Of a DNA stretch of 64,000 nt, positions 45,560-53,956 are shown piece by piece. The first letter of the stretch is position 1; the number at the start of each line of letters is the position of its first letter. The notes under the pieces were generated by a model, which saw only the letters and a list, made by a program, of their open reading frames with translations, did not search any database and had not been told where the DNA came from. Both the position numbers and the translations under genes were made by a program. Where the stretch lies: assembly GCF_019654955.1 (NCBI RefSeq), contig NZ_BPEV01000019.1:1-64000 (forward strand), read 5' to 3'. This DNA comes from Shewanella sp. KT0246 (GTDB taxonomy: Bacteria; Pseudomonadota; Gammaproteobacteria; Enterobacterales; Shewanellaceae).

Positions 45560-47290
45560 ATGGATTTACAGCACAGTATAAGTCTTTTGCACACTAAAAC
45601 TGTTCAGGAACGCAATGTGAGCAATAGTCAAACCCCGCTTGAACTACAACAAGTTCGTCAGCAGGTATTAGCACAGACTCAAGTGATTCAAAACTTGATT
45701 CCACCGACAGTGAGTTACACAACTGAAGGTAATGTGTTAGTCATCGGTCCAGAAGATTTGGCTCGATTAGCTGCAGACAAATTGTCTACTATGGCCAATA
45801 CTGTGATTTTGGCCAATGAAGCCATTACTAGCCAAGATGAAGCGCATCTTGAAGCGGTAATGAATGCTGCCGTGAATAGCGAAAGCTATTACAACAAACT
45901 TATCTCAGTAAAAGGCTTTCTAGGGCAATTCCAAGTCACGGTTGAAAGTGAAGGTCAAGACAGCAACGCTGCTGAATTGAGCCTAGTTGCTATCCGCAAG
46001 CCACACTTTGATATTGTACTCGATTTGAGCATGAGCCCATGTTTAAACCTTGAAATGCTGCCACCTGGTTACTTTTACGTTGGTCAAGATGCTGAAAAAC
46101 TAGCGGACGCATTGGATCAAATTCCAGATTTAGTCGGTGAATTTGATAAACCGCGTTATGTAAAAGTGAACAGTGATATCTGTGCTCATAACCGTAATGG
46201 CGTCAATGGTTGTAACCGTTGTCTGAATTTCTGTCCTGCTGATGCTATTAGCAGCATTGAGCAAAAAATCGAAATCGATCCTTACCTATGTCATGGCGCA
46301 GGCAGTTGCACTAATGCTTGTCCAACGGGTGCCATAGCATTTGATTTACCAACGCCACAAGCACTTCATAGCTACATTCAAAAATTAGTTAGTCGTTACC
46401 TTGAGCAAGCACAAGCTGCGCCTGTCATCTTATTCCATGACAGTGCCGTCGGTGCAGAGCTCATTACCGCTGATTTAGTGGGTGATATCATTCCGGTGGA
46501 ACTGGAAGAAATCACCGTTGCGAGTATCGATCACTGGATGTCAGCACTTGCGTGGGGGGCACGTCAGGTATTAATTCTAAATACTGATGCGACAGCGCCG
46601 ACATTGACGCAAATGCTTAACGGTGAATTGTCATTAGCTAACACCATTTTAGATGAAATGGGTCAGCCTCAACGCATTAGCTTAATTGATACCCAAACAT
46701 TGGCATCGTTGAATGACAAATTGGCTATTAGCCTAGATTGGCCATTAATCGTTCCTGCTGCGTTCACACCAAGCACTAAGCGTGAAACCTTATACGCTGC
46801 AATTGATCATTTAAATGAACAAGCTGCAGCGACTGAGACCTGCATTGCGATTAGCAATGTCCCATACGGTAAAGTCGAAGTTAACGCTGACAAATGTACC
46901 TTGTGTATGTCGTGTGTTGCGACTTGTCCTACTCAAGCATTGACTGATGGCGGTGATAAACCTGCGCTTCATTTTGTTGAGCAAGACTGTGTTCAGTGTG
47001 GCTTATGTGAAAGTTCTTGTCCTGAAGATGTGATTAGCATTACCTCGCAAATCAATTTAGACCAAGCATCACGTCAGCAACGTCAAACGCTAAAAGAAGA
47101 GCCTCCGTTTGAATGTATTCGCTGTGGTACCGCGTTTGCAACTCAATCTATGGTTCATCGCATGATTGATATGATTGGAGGTCACTCAGCATTTAACGCC
47201 AATATTGAGCGTTTGAAAATGTGTGGTGATTGCCGCGTAAAAGATATGTTTGAAGACATTCTTGAAGACCCTGAGAAGCAACTTCGATAA
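45560..47290 (+). CDS. Poly-4Fe-4S protein of the formate dehydrogenase locus
   Basis: A 576-residue cytoplasmic iron-sulfur protein. It holds four complete ferredoxin-type clusters: CNRCLNFCP with an upstream Cys, CHGAGSCTNACP, CTLCMSCVATCP and CVQCGLCESSCP, plus a C-terminal CIRCG and CGDC pair. No Tat signal or membrane helix is visible. A GTG at 45617 has a better ribosome site (AGGAA, 6 bases) than ATG at 45560 and would give 557 residues; the start is unsettled. Probably delivers electrons or helps mature the formate dehydrogenases; the substrate is unknown. Confidence 0.8.
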   Translation: MDLQHSISLLHTKTVQERNVSNSQTPLELQQVRQQVLAQTQVIQNLIPPTVSYTTEGNVLVIGPEDLARLAADKLSTMANTVILANEAITSQDEAHLEAVMNAAVNSESYYNKLISVKGFLGQFQVTVESEGQDSNAAELSLVAIRKPHFDIVLDLSMSPCLNLEMLPPGYFYVGQDAEKLADALDQIPDLVGEFDKPRYVKVNSDICAHNRNGVNGCNRCLNFCPADAISSIEQKIEIDPYLCHGAGSCTNACPTGAIAFDLPTPQALHSYIQKLVSRYLEQAQAAPVILFHDSAVGAELITADLVGDIIPVELEEITVASIDHWMSALAWGARQVLILNTDATAPTLTQMLNGELSLANTILDEMGQPQRISLIDTQTLASLNDKLAISLDWPLIVPAAFTPSTKRETLYAAIDHLNEQAAATETCIAISNVPYGKVEVNADKCTLCMSCVATCPTQALTDGGDKPALHFVEQDCVQCGLCESSCPEDVISITSQINLDQASRQQRQTLKEEPPFECIRCGTAFATQSMVHRMIDMIGGHSAFNANIERLKMCGDCRVKDMFEDILEDPEKQLR

Positions 47291-47300
47291 GAGACCCGAT

Positions 47301-47990
47301 ATGACCGAATTAGTTAGAGAAATTTCAGAAAACGATCAGCTACGGGCAGATATTTACCAAATATTAGCAGCCTTATTACGTCGTCATCCAAGTGCTGAAC
47401 TGCTTGCGTTTTTAGCAGAACTTGAAATTGATGCAGAAGAAGAAAGTGACATCACAGCGGCTTGGGCTGCATTGAAAGTTGCTGCAACCAAATACACAGA
47501 AAAAGAACTTGAAGAAGAATACTTCAACATTTTCTATGGTGTGGGTCGTGGTGAAGTACTGCCTTATGGTAGTTGGTTCATGACAGGTTCATTAATGGAC
47601 AAGCCTTTAGCATTATTACGTCAAGACCTACTGCAATTAGGTTTTGCTCGTGAAGATGAAGTTAAAGAGCCTGAAGATCATGTTGCTGCATTATGTGAAG
47701 TCATGGGTACCTTGATTTTAGAAGCGCCTGGTTACCGCCAGTTAGCTTTTTACCAACGTCATATTGGCAGTTGGATTGCACGTTTCTGTGACACATTGGA
47801 AAAAACTCCAAGTGCTGCGTTTTACGCACCTGTTGCACAGTTAGCAAAAGCATTTTTTGAAATTGAAGCAAATGAATTTGAGCAATTAAGCTTAGACATT
47901 CCTGTGAACTGCCCTGGTAGTGAAGCAGAAGCTGCAGCATCAGAAAGTGTTGAAAAAATTGAACCTTCAACTAACGAATTGGCATCTTAA
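47301..47990 (+). CDS. TorD-family molybdoenzyme chaperone
   Basis: A 230-residue all-helical chaperone of the TorD/DmsD/NarJ group, which protects the Tat signal and helps load molybdenum cofactor. Signature regions are ELEEEYFNIFYGVGRGEVLPYGSW (the typical YxxLFxG-like stretch, about residues 71-94), DHVAALCEVM and the helix HIGSWIARFCDTLE. The frame is open back to 47250, but ATG at 47301 follows the previous stop and has GAGA upstream. It is the last assembly gene before a hairpin-rich leader and fdhX, so FdhX/FdhA are the expected clients. Confidence 0.88.
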   Translation: MTELVREISENDQLRADIYQILAALLRRHPSAELLAFLAELEIDAEEESDITAAWAALKVAATKYTEKELEEEYFNIFYGVGRGEVLPYGSWFMTGSLMDKPLALLRQDLLQLGFAREDEVKEPEDHVAALCEVMGTLILEAPGYRQLAFYQRHIGSWIARFCDTLEKTPSAAFYAPVAQLAKAFFEIEANEFEQLSLDIPVNCPGSEAEAAASESVEKIEPSTNELAS

Positions 47991-48021
47991 TTTAGCCTTA
48001 GTTATTGCAGGTGCAAAGATT

Positions 48022-48100
48022 TATGCCGCTGAATGTTAATTCAGTGGCATAGACCGAAACGGGAGGCAACTCCCACTCAATCTAGGGTGTCACCACCCTG
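48022..48100 (+). ncRNA. Structured leader RNA with three consecutive hairpins
   Basis: Three stems fill the gap between the chaperone and fdhX genes: an 11- to 13-bp stem (48022-48034 with 48039-48051, one G-T pair), GGGAG-GCAA-CTCCC (48061-48074; a GNRA tetraloop) and AGGGTG-TCAC-CACCCT (48084-48099). The last is followed by GTTATTT. It may separate expression of assembly and structural genes or be a cis-regulatory RNA. No known riboswitch class could be matched. Confidence 0.5.
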
Positions 48101-48128
48101 TTATTTAAGCGTTTATTAAGGAGAGACT

Positions 48129-48329
48129 ATGAAGAAGCAAGCTTCCGTCATGGATCGTCGTCAAATGCTAAAAGCATTGGCTGTCGGTAGTGCCGCTGGC
48201 GCAGTTGCTACTGTTAGCGGACAAGCTCTAGCCGCCTCACCAGAAGCCACACCAGTTGTGGGTAAAAGTGATGGTTATAGAGAAACAAGCCATGTACGTA
48301 GTTACTACGATACGTTACGTAGTAAGTAA
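48129..48329 (+). CDS. Formate-dehydrogenase-associated Tat-signal small protein (FdhX type)
   Basis: A 66-residue protein with a twin-arginine signal (DRRQMLKALAVGSAAGAVATVSGQALA), leaving about 30 mature residues: SPEATPVV then GKSDGYRETSHVRSYYDTLRSK. It matches the small Tat-target protein found beside formate dehydrogenases. AAGGAGAG precedes the ATG, and fdhA follows after about 15 bases. It is the first copy of two; the second is at 53742. It may guide export or form a small subunit. Confidence 0.88.
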   Translation: MKKQASVMDRRQMLKALAVGSAAGAVATVSGQALAASPEATPVVGKSDGYRETSHVRSYYDTLRSK

Positions 48330-48346
48330 TTAAAGGAGAATATGTG

Positions 48347-51196
48347 ATGCGATTAACCCGCAAAACAGAGAAAGTTGAAGTAGCAGATAAACCTGCACTT
48401 GGACTGAATCGTCGCCAATTTTTGAAGTCAGCTACATTCGCTACAGGCGGTATTGCTGCGGCATCAATGCTTGGTGCTGGAATGATGCGTAAAGCAGAAG
48501 CCAAAGATGTACCACATGATGCACCAACTGAAGTAAAACGTACTATTTGTTCTCACTGTTCAGTGGGCTGTGGTATTTATGCTGAAGTACAAAATGGTGT
48601 TTGGACTGGTCAAGAGCCAGCATTCGATCATCCATTTAACGCTGGTGGCCACTGTGCAAAAGGTGCTGCATTACGTGAGCATGGTCATGGTGAAAAACGT
48701 CTTAAATACCCAATGAAGCTGGAAGGCGGAAAGTGGAAAAAACTTTCTTGGGAACAAGCGATTGAAGAGGTTGGCCAAAAAGCCTTAGATATCCGTCAAG
48801 AATCTGGTCCAGATTCAGTATTTTTCATGGGTAGTGCTAAGTTCTCTAACGAACAAGCTTATATGTACCGCAAATTAGCGGCAATGTGGGGCACGAACAA
48901 CGTCGACCACTCTGCACGTATTTGTCACTCTACCACTGTAGCCGGTGTTGCAAACACTTGGGGTTACGGTGCGCAAACGAACTCATTTAATGACATTCGT
49001 AAATCGAAAGCGATGATGTTCATCGGTTCGAACCCTTGTGAAGCTCACCCAGTTTCAATGCAACACATCCTTGAAGGTAAAGAGCGCGGCGCGAAAATTA
49101 TCGTAGTCGACCCTCGTTTCACCCGAACTGCAGCTAAGTCTGACGAGTTCGTGCATATTCGTCCTGGTACGGATATTCCTTACATTTATGGTTTGTTGTG
49201 GCATATTTTTGAAAACGGTTGGGAAGACCAAACTTTCATCGACCAACGTGTATACGGTATGGAACGTATCCGTGAGGAAGTGAAAAAGTGGAATCCTGCA
49301 GAAGTTGAGAATGTTGCCGGTGTACCTGAAAAGCAAATGCATCGTGTGGCTAAATTACTAGCTGAAACTAAACCAGGTACTGTGGTTTGGTGTATGGGTG
49401 GTACTCAGCATCACGTTGGTAATGCTAACACGCGTGCATACTGTATCCTGCAATTAGCCCTTGGTAACATGGGTGTTGAAGGTGGTGGTACTAACATTTT
49501 CCGTGGTCACGATAACGTTCAAGGTGCGACTGACTTTGGCTTATTATTCGATACATTACCTGGTTACTACGGCCTGAAAACAGGCTCTTGGAAACATTGG
49601 TGTAATGTGTGGGATCTTGAATATGACTGGGTTAAAAACCGTTTCGATCAAGAGCAACGTTTAGGTCAAGATCCTATGACCTCAACAGGTATCCCTTGTT
49701 CTCGTTGGCATGATGGTGTACTTGAAGACAAATCTAAGATTGCTCAGAAAGATAACATTCGCATGTCATTCTTCTGGGGCCAATCTGTAAACACTGAAAC
49801 TCGTGGTCGTGAAGTGCGTGAAGCATTGAACAAAATGGACACAGTAGTTGTTGTGGATCCTTTCCCAACAATGGCGGGTGTTATGCACGAGCGTACTGAT
49901 GGCGTTTACTTATTGCCAGCAGCAACTCAGTTTGAAACTTACGGTTCTGTATCGGCTTCAAACCGCTCACTACAGTGGCGTACACAGGTTATCGAACCAT
50001 TATTTGAGTCAAAAGCTGACCACATTATTATGTATAAGCTGGCGAAAAAATGGGGTATCGAAGGCGAATTCTGTAAACATATCAAAGTGAATGGTGATGA
50101 GCCGTTGATTGAAGATATGACTCGAGAGTTCAACAAAGGTATGTGGACCATTGGTTACACAGGCCAAAGCCCTGAGCGTTTGAAAATGCACCAAGAAAAC
50201 TGGGGCACGTTCGATATCGAGAGCTTAGAAGCACCAGGCGGCCCAGCTAAAGGTGAAACTTACGGTTTACCTTGGCCTTGTTGGGGCACACCAGAAAACA
50301 AACATCCAGGTACACAGATCCTTTATCGTACTGGACGTGAAGTTAAGTATGGTGGCGGTAACTTCCGTGCACGTTACGGTGTTGAGCATGAAGGTAATAA
50401 CATTCTTGCAGAAGGTTCTTACTCGAAAGGCAGTGAAATTCAAGACGGTTATCCTGAATTTACCGCAGACATGCTTAAGCAGCTTGGTTGGTGGGATGAT
50501 TTAACCGCTGAAGAAAAAGTTCACGCAGAAGGCAAAAACTGGAAAACAGATATTTCTGGTGGTATCCAACGCGTAGCGATTAATCACGGTTGTATCCCTT
50601 ACGGTAACGCGAAAGCGCGTGTTATTGTTTGGAACTTCCCAGATGATATCCCAATCCATCGCGAGCCTTTATATACCCCTCGTCGTGACTTAGTGTCTAA
50701 GTACCCAACCTACGAAGACCGTATGGTTGCACGTCTTCCTACTCTGTATAAGTCTATTCAAGATAAAGACTTTGCTAAAGACTTCCCATTAGCAGTCACA
50801 ACGGGTCGTTTAGTTGAGTACGAAGGTGGTGGTGAAGAAACGCGCTCAAATCCATGGCTTGCAGAATTACAGCAAGAAATGTTTATTGAGATTAACCCTG
50901 CTGATGCAGCAGATCGCGGCTTACGTGATGGTGATGACGTATTTGTTCACAGTCCAGAAGGCGCTAAAATCACAGTTAAAGCTATGGTGACTCCACGAGT
51001 CATTGCTGGTGAATGTTTCATGCCATACCACTTCGCGGGTGTTTTCGAAGGCAAGAGCCTAGAGAAGAGTTACCCAGAAGGAACGGTTCCTTATGTGATT
51101 GGTGAATCTGCCAATACCGTAATGACCTACGGTTATGATGTTGTGACTCAGATGCAAGAGACTAAGTCTAGCTTGTGTCAGATCAGCAAAGCCTAA
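48347..51196 (+). CDS. fdhA: Formate dehydrogenase catalytic subunit, cysteine type (copy 1)
   Basis: Oxidises formate to CO2 at a molybdopterin site in the periplasm. The 949-residue protein has a Tat signal (NRRQFLKSA), a 4Fe-4S site (CSHCSVGCGIY then C), and Mo ligand Cys193 in SARICHSTT, where E. coli FdnG has selenocysteine. C-terminal molydopterin-dinucleotide domain is complete. Start at ATG 48347 with AAAGGAG; GTG 48344 is possible. Downstream fdhB and fdhC form the complex with FdhA. A second copy follows at 53957, with patches of near-identical DNA. Confidence 0.94.
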   Translation: MRLTRKTEKVEVADKPALGLNRRQFLKSATFATGGIAAASMLGAGMMRKAEAKDVPHDAPTEVKRTICSHCSVGCGIYAEVQNGVWTGQEPAFDHPFNAGGHCAKGAALREHGHGEKRLKYPMKLEGGKWKKLSWEQAIEEVGQKALDIRQESGPDSVFFMGSAKFSNEQAYMYRKLAAMWGTNNVDHSARICHSTTVAGVANTWGYGAQTNSFNDIRKSKAMMFIGSNPCEAHPVSMQHILEGKERGAKIIVVDPRFTRTAAKSDEFVHIRPGTDIPYIYGLLWHIFENGWEDQTFIDQRVYGMERIREEVKKWNPAEVENVAGVPEKQMHRVAKLLAETKPGTVVWCMGGTQHHVGNANTRAYCILQLALGNMGVEGGGTNIFRGHDNVQGATDFGLLFDTLPGYYGLKTGSWKHWCNVWDLEYDWVKNRFDQEQRLGQDPMTSTGIPCSRWHDGVLEDKSKIAQKDNIRMSFFWGQSVNTETRGREVREALNKMDTVVVVDPFPTMAGVMHERTDGVYLLPAATQFETYGSVSASNRSLQWRTQVIEPLFESKADHIIMYKLAKKWGIEGEFCKHIKVNGDEPLIEDMTREFNKGMWTIGYTGQSPERLKMHQENWGTFDIESLEAPGGPAKGETYGLPWPCWGTPENKHPGTQILYRTGREVKYGGGNFRARYGVEHEGNNILAEGSYSKGSEIQDGYPEFTADMLKQLGWWDDLTAEEKVHAEGKNWKTDISGGIQRVAINHGCIPYGNAKARVIVWNFPDDIPIHREPLYTPRRDLVSKYPTYEDRMVARLPTLYKSIQDKDFAKDFPLAVTTGRLVEYEGGGEETRSNPWLAELQQEMFIEINPADAADRGLRDGDDVFVHSPEGAKITVKAMVTPRVIAGECFMPYHFAGVFEGKSLEKSYPEGTVPYVIGESANTVMTYGYDVVTQMQETKSSLCQISKA

Positions 51197-51222
51197 TTAA
51201 CTTGATGAGGAGATAAGCCACT

Positions 51223-51819
51223 ATGGCAGTCATGAAATTTTTGTGTGACACAAAACGCTGCATCGAGTGTAACGGTTGCGTCACAGCTTGTAAGAACGAA
51301 AACGATTCCGCTCTAGAGTGGGGAATTCAACGTCGACGTGTGGTTACTATCAATGATGGTGAACCAGGCGAAGCATCAATCTCAGTTGCATGTATGCACT
51401 GTACAGATGCACCTTGTATGGCCGTTTGTCCTGCAGATTGTTTTTATCAAACTGACGACGGCATTGTGCTGCATGACAAAGATACTTGTATCGGTTGTGG
51501 TTACTGTTTTTATGCTTGTCCTTTCGGTGCTCCACAGTTCCCGAAAAAGACTGCATACGGTAGCCGAGGCAAAATGGATAAGTGTACTTTCTGTGCCGGT
51601 GGCCCAGAAGAGAACCATTCAGAAGCTGAACGCCTGAAATACGGTGCGAACCGTATTGCTGAAGGTAAATTACCTATGTGTGCAGAGCTTTGTTCAACCA
51701 AAGCATTGTTAGCTGGTGATGCTGAGATTGTATCGACCATTTATCGCGAGCGTATGGCGAAACGTGGTAACCCGAATACCATTTGGGGCTATGATCCTAA
51801 AACAGGTGATTTGGTATAG
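51223..51819 (+). CDS. fdhB: Formate dehydrogenase iron-sulfur subunit (copy 1)
   Basis: A 198-residue four-cluster ferredoxin subunit passing electrons from FdhA to FdhC. Cysteine groups are CDTKRCIECNGCVTAC, CMHCTDAPCMAVCP, CIGCGYCFYACP and CTFCAGGP, with a final CAELCS. There is no Tat signal, so it is likely exported with FdhA. It lies 26 bp after fdhA with a GAGGAG site. It is nearly the same as the second FdhB (56841-57410), but nine residues longer at the C-terminus. Confidence 0.93.
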   Translation: MAVMKFLCDTKRCIECNGCVTACKNENDSALEWGIQRRRVVTINDGEPGEASISVACMHCTDAPCMAVCPADCFYQTDDGIVLHDKDTCIGCGYCFYACPFGAPQFPKKTAYGSRGKMDKCTFCAGGPEENHSEAERLKYGANRIAEGKLPMCAELCSTKALLAGDAEIVSTIYRERMAKRGNPNTIWGYDPKTGDLV

Positions 51820-51869
51820 GCAGTGCAAAAGGTTGCGGGCTTTGGTCCGTAACCAAGCAAGGAGTGACA

Positions 51870-52880
51870 ATGTTGAACAAACAGTTAAACAAATCACTGC
51901 GTAGCTTGTTTGCTCTGTTGGTTCTGGTGATGGGGTTAGGGTTTTCAACCACAACTTTAGCGGCAGATGAACAATCAAGTAAGCAGCAGGCAGGGAAAGA
52001 AAACCCGGCAGATTTATGGCGAGCAGTTAAGGCTGGAGACAGCGGTTTTACGACAGCTCAAGGTATTGAACCAGGTGTATTGATTAATGTTGGCGGCAAC
52101 GAAGGTCGATTAATTAGGGATAACTACATTACTCCAGGAGTAGCACTTGCTCTGGTTGGTGTATTTGGTGCCTTTTTAATATTTTACTTTGTTAATGGCC
52201 CGGCAAAATTAAGCAAAGGCTTCTCTGGCAAGATGGTCGAGCGTTGGTCAAAAGCAGACATTTGGCTACATTGGATTATGGCCATTGCTTGTCTAACCTT
52301 AATGCTGACAGGCTTAGTGATCATACTGGGTAAATTTGCAATTCAACCGTACGTAAGCGACAGCATTTGGGCGGGAGTGATTGCCTTTTGTAAGTTTGTA
52401 CATGATTGGGTTGGTCCGGTATTTATCGTATCTTGGTTACTGTGTATCGTTAAGTGGATGCCACTTCAAACCATTAAAATGTATGACATCAAATGGTTCT
52501 TAGTGGTGGGTGGTTACATCAACTTTGGTCCATTTAAAGGTAAGCACCCTGATAGCGGTTTTGCTAACGCGGGTGAAAAAATGTGGTTCTGGACATTAGT
52601 CTTGTTCGGTCTATTTATCAGTGTATCTGGCATGATGTTAGTGTTACCTGGTTTGGATTTACCACGTGAAGCCTCGATGGTTGCATTACTCGTTCACGGT
52701 GTGAGCGCTGCTATTTTGATTGCATTTACGATTGTGCACATCTGGATGGCAACGGCATTAAGTGAAGGCGGTATGGAATCTATGGTATCTGGGTATTGTG
52801 ATGAAAACTGGGCAATCCAGCATCATAATCTTTGGTACGATGAAATCAAAGCCAATGGTACGTTGAAATACCAAAAGTAA
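51870..52880 (+). CDS. fdhC: Formate dehydrogenase cytochrome b subunit (copy 1)
   Basis: A 336-residue membrane cytochrome b that passes formate electrons to quinone. It has an N-terminal signal-like segment (to about residue 31), one helix near residues 88-108, and four core helices. The haem-ligating His residues are expected in ADIWLHWIMAI, FVHDWVGP and IAFTIVHIWMA. ATG 51870 is preceded by AAGGAG, with GTG 51864 less likely. A strong terminator follows, so the first cassette ends here. Confidence 0.9.
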   Translation: MLNKQLNKSLRSLFALLVLVMGLGFSTTTLAADEQSSKQQAGKENPADLWRAVKAGDSGFTTAQGIEPGVLINVGGNEGRLIRDNYITPGVALALVGVFGAFLIFYFVNGPAKLSKGFSGKMVERWSKADIWLHWIMAIACLTLMLTGLVIILGKFAIQPYVSDSIWAGVIAFCKFVHDWVGPVFIVSWLLCIVKWMPLQTIKMYDIKWFLVVGGYINFGPFKGKHPDSGFANAGEKMWFWTLVLFGLFISVSGMMLVLPGLDLPREASMVALLVHGVSAAILIAFTIVHIWMATALSEGGMESMVSGYCDENWAIQHHNLWYDEIKANGTLKYQK

Positions 52881-52910
52881 ATTAGCTAAAGCCTTTAACG
52901 TTTAAGCAGT

Positions 52911-52955
52911 AAAAAACACCTCAACTGAGATTATCTCGTTGGGGTGTTTTTATTT
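52911..52955 (+). terminator. Terminator after fdhC copy 1
   Basis: AAAAAACACCTCAAC (52911-52925) pairs with GTTGGGGTGTTTTT (52938-52951), with one G-T pair, closing an inner hairpin and running into a T tract. It separates the two formate dehydrogenase cassettes. Confidence 0.9.
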
Positions 52956-53741
52956 GGAAGCTTCTTTTTTGTGGAAGTGTCGATAAGCTTTCAAGTACAG
53001 CTAATGGTGAGTATTACTGATTAAGTTTTTACTTTGTAAACAGACTGTCTTTCAACGGCCCATATTCATGAGCAAAAGACTCCCGATAAATATGCTTTGG
53101 GCATATCTCTCATTGACTTTATTTCAAAAAGTGACCTTTATCTAGATTGATGTTTTTCATCAGAAGTGCAGGCACAAAAATATTGTTGTTTCTGGCTTTG
53201 AACTAAGACATATAACCTCTCTCGATTTAGCTTCATTTAAACAAGAACGTCATTTGATTGTTAATGGATTCATTAAAGGTAATTAACCCTATTCTCTGTT
53301 TATTTTTAATAGCTAAAAGTACTATTCTATCTAGTTTTAAGCACTAAATGCTATATGTAAATAGGAAGAGTTATCACTACCAATAAAGTATGACAAACAG
53401 TGCTAACTTGATGAGATGTTAAGGTTTTTAACAATCGTTTCCTCCCTGCTTCAAGGCCCGTTCGAGGACTATTGAGAGATACCCATTTCAAAGTATGACT
53501 CAGTTAACGCTTTGTCGATTTTGTGTCGTTTTTTGGAATATGAACAGGGGTCAGATCAATTTATTTCAACTTATCTCTCTATATATTAGCCCGGTAAATT
53601 TTGGAACATTATTCATTTAGAAGTGTTTTTACCTTTTCGGTCTACTTTCATTAACTTGTTGTTAACAACTGTTTTGAAAAGTCGAAAAGGCCTATGAGGG
53701 CATCAACCAAAGAGTTGATGTGATTTAAACCGGGAGTAAAG
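52956..53741. other. 786-bp noncoding region between fdh cassettes
   Basis: AT-rich, with no supported gene. Visible signals are a GGGGTCAGATC motif (53547-53557) like those found beside REP-associated transposase genes, a perfect palindrome GTTGTTAACAAC (53658-53669) and a hairpin just before the second fdhX (53701-53720). The promoter of the second cassette should be here. No sigma-54 site like the one at 44214 was found. Confidence 0.55.
53701..53720 (+). promoter_or_regulatory. Leader hairpin before fdhX copy 2
   Basis: CATCAAC (53701-53707) pairs with GTTGATG (53714-53720), six-base loop, 21 bp before the start at 53742 and just upstream of the GGGAG ribosome site. It is simpler than the leader of the first cassette and not obviously related. 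Confidence 0.4.
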
Positions 53742-53939
53742 ATGAAGAAGCAACAGCCTGATCTGAACCGCAGATCTTTGCTGAAAGCCATCACCGTAGG
53801 TAGCGCTGCTACTGCAGCTATCGCTGTATCAGGTGTGAGTGTGGCTCAAGCAACCGAGAGTAACGTTAGCAGCAAAAATGCTAAAGGTTACAAAGAAACT
53901 GCGCATATTCGTAGCTACTACGATAGCTTACGCGGATAA
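53742..53939 (+). CDS. Formate-dehydrogenase-associated Tat-signal small protein (copy 2)
   Basis: A 65-residue Tat-signal protein, LNRRSLLKAITVGSAATAAIA then a short mature part ending KGYKETAHIRSYYDSLRG. It shares the Y[KR]ET.H[IV]RSYYD motif with copy 1 at 48129, so both copies are real and conserved. CGGGAG precedes the ATG. It is followed by the second fdhA after 17 bp. Role as for copy 1; unproven. Confidence 0.87.
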   Translation: MKKQQPDLNRRSLLKAITVGSAATAAIAVSGVSVAQATESNVSSKNAKGYKETAHIRSYYDSLRG

Positions 53940-53956
53940 TTCAGGAGAAATAAGCG

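Noticed and set aside
48022-48100. Moco riboswitch before fdhX
   Set aside because: The sequence does not match what I remember of the Moco RNA core from E. coli moaA; reported only as an unassigned structured leader.
48911-48930. Possible selenocysteine at the active site of the formate dehydrogenases
   Set aside because: Both FdhA copies have a TGT Cys codon at residue 193 in SARICHSTT, with no in-frame TGA.
53547-53557. GGGGTCAGATC as the end of a REP-associated transposase element
   Set aside because: No transposase frame or paired repeat is present, so it is only mentioned as a motif.
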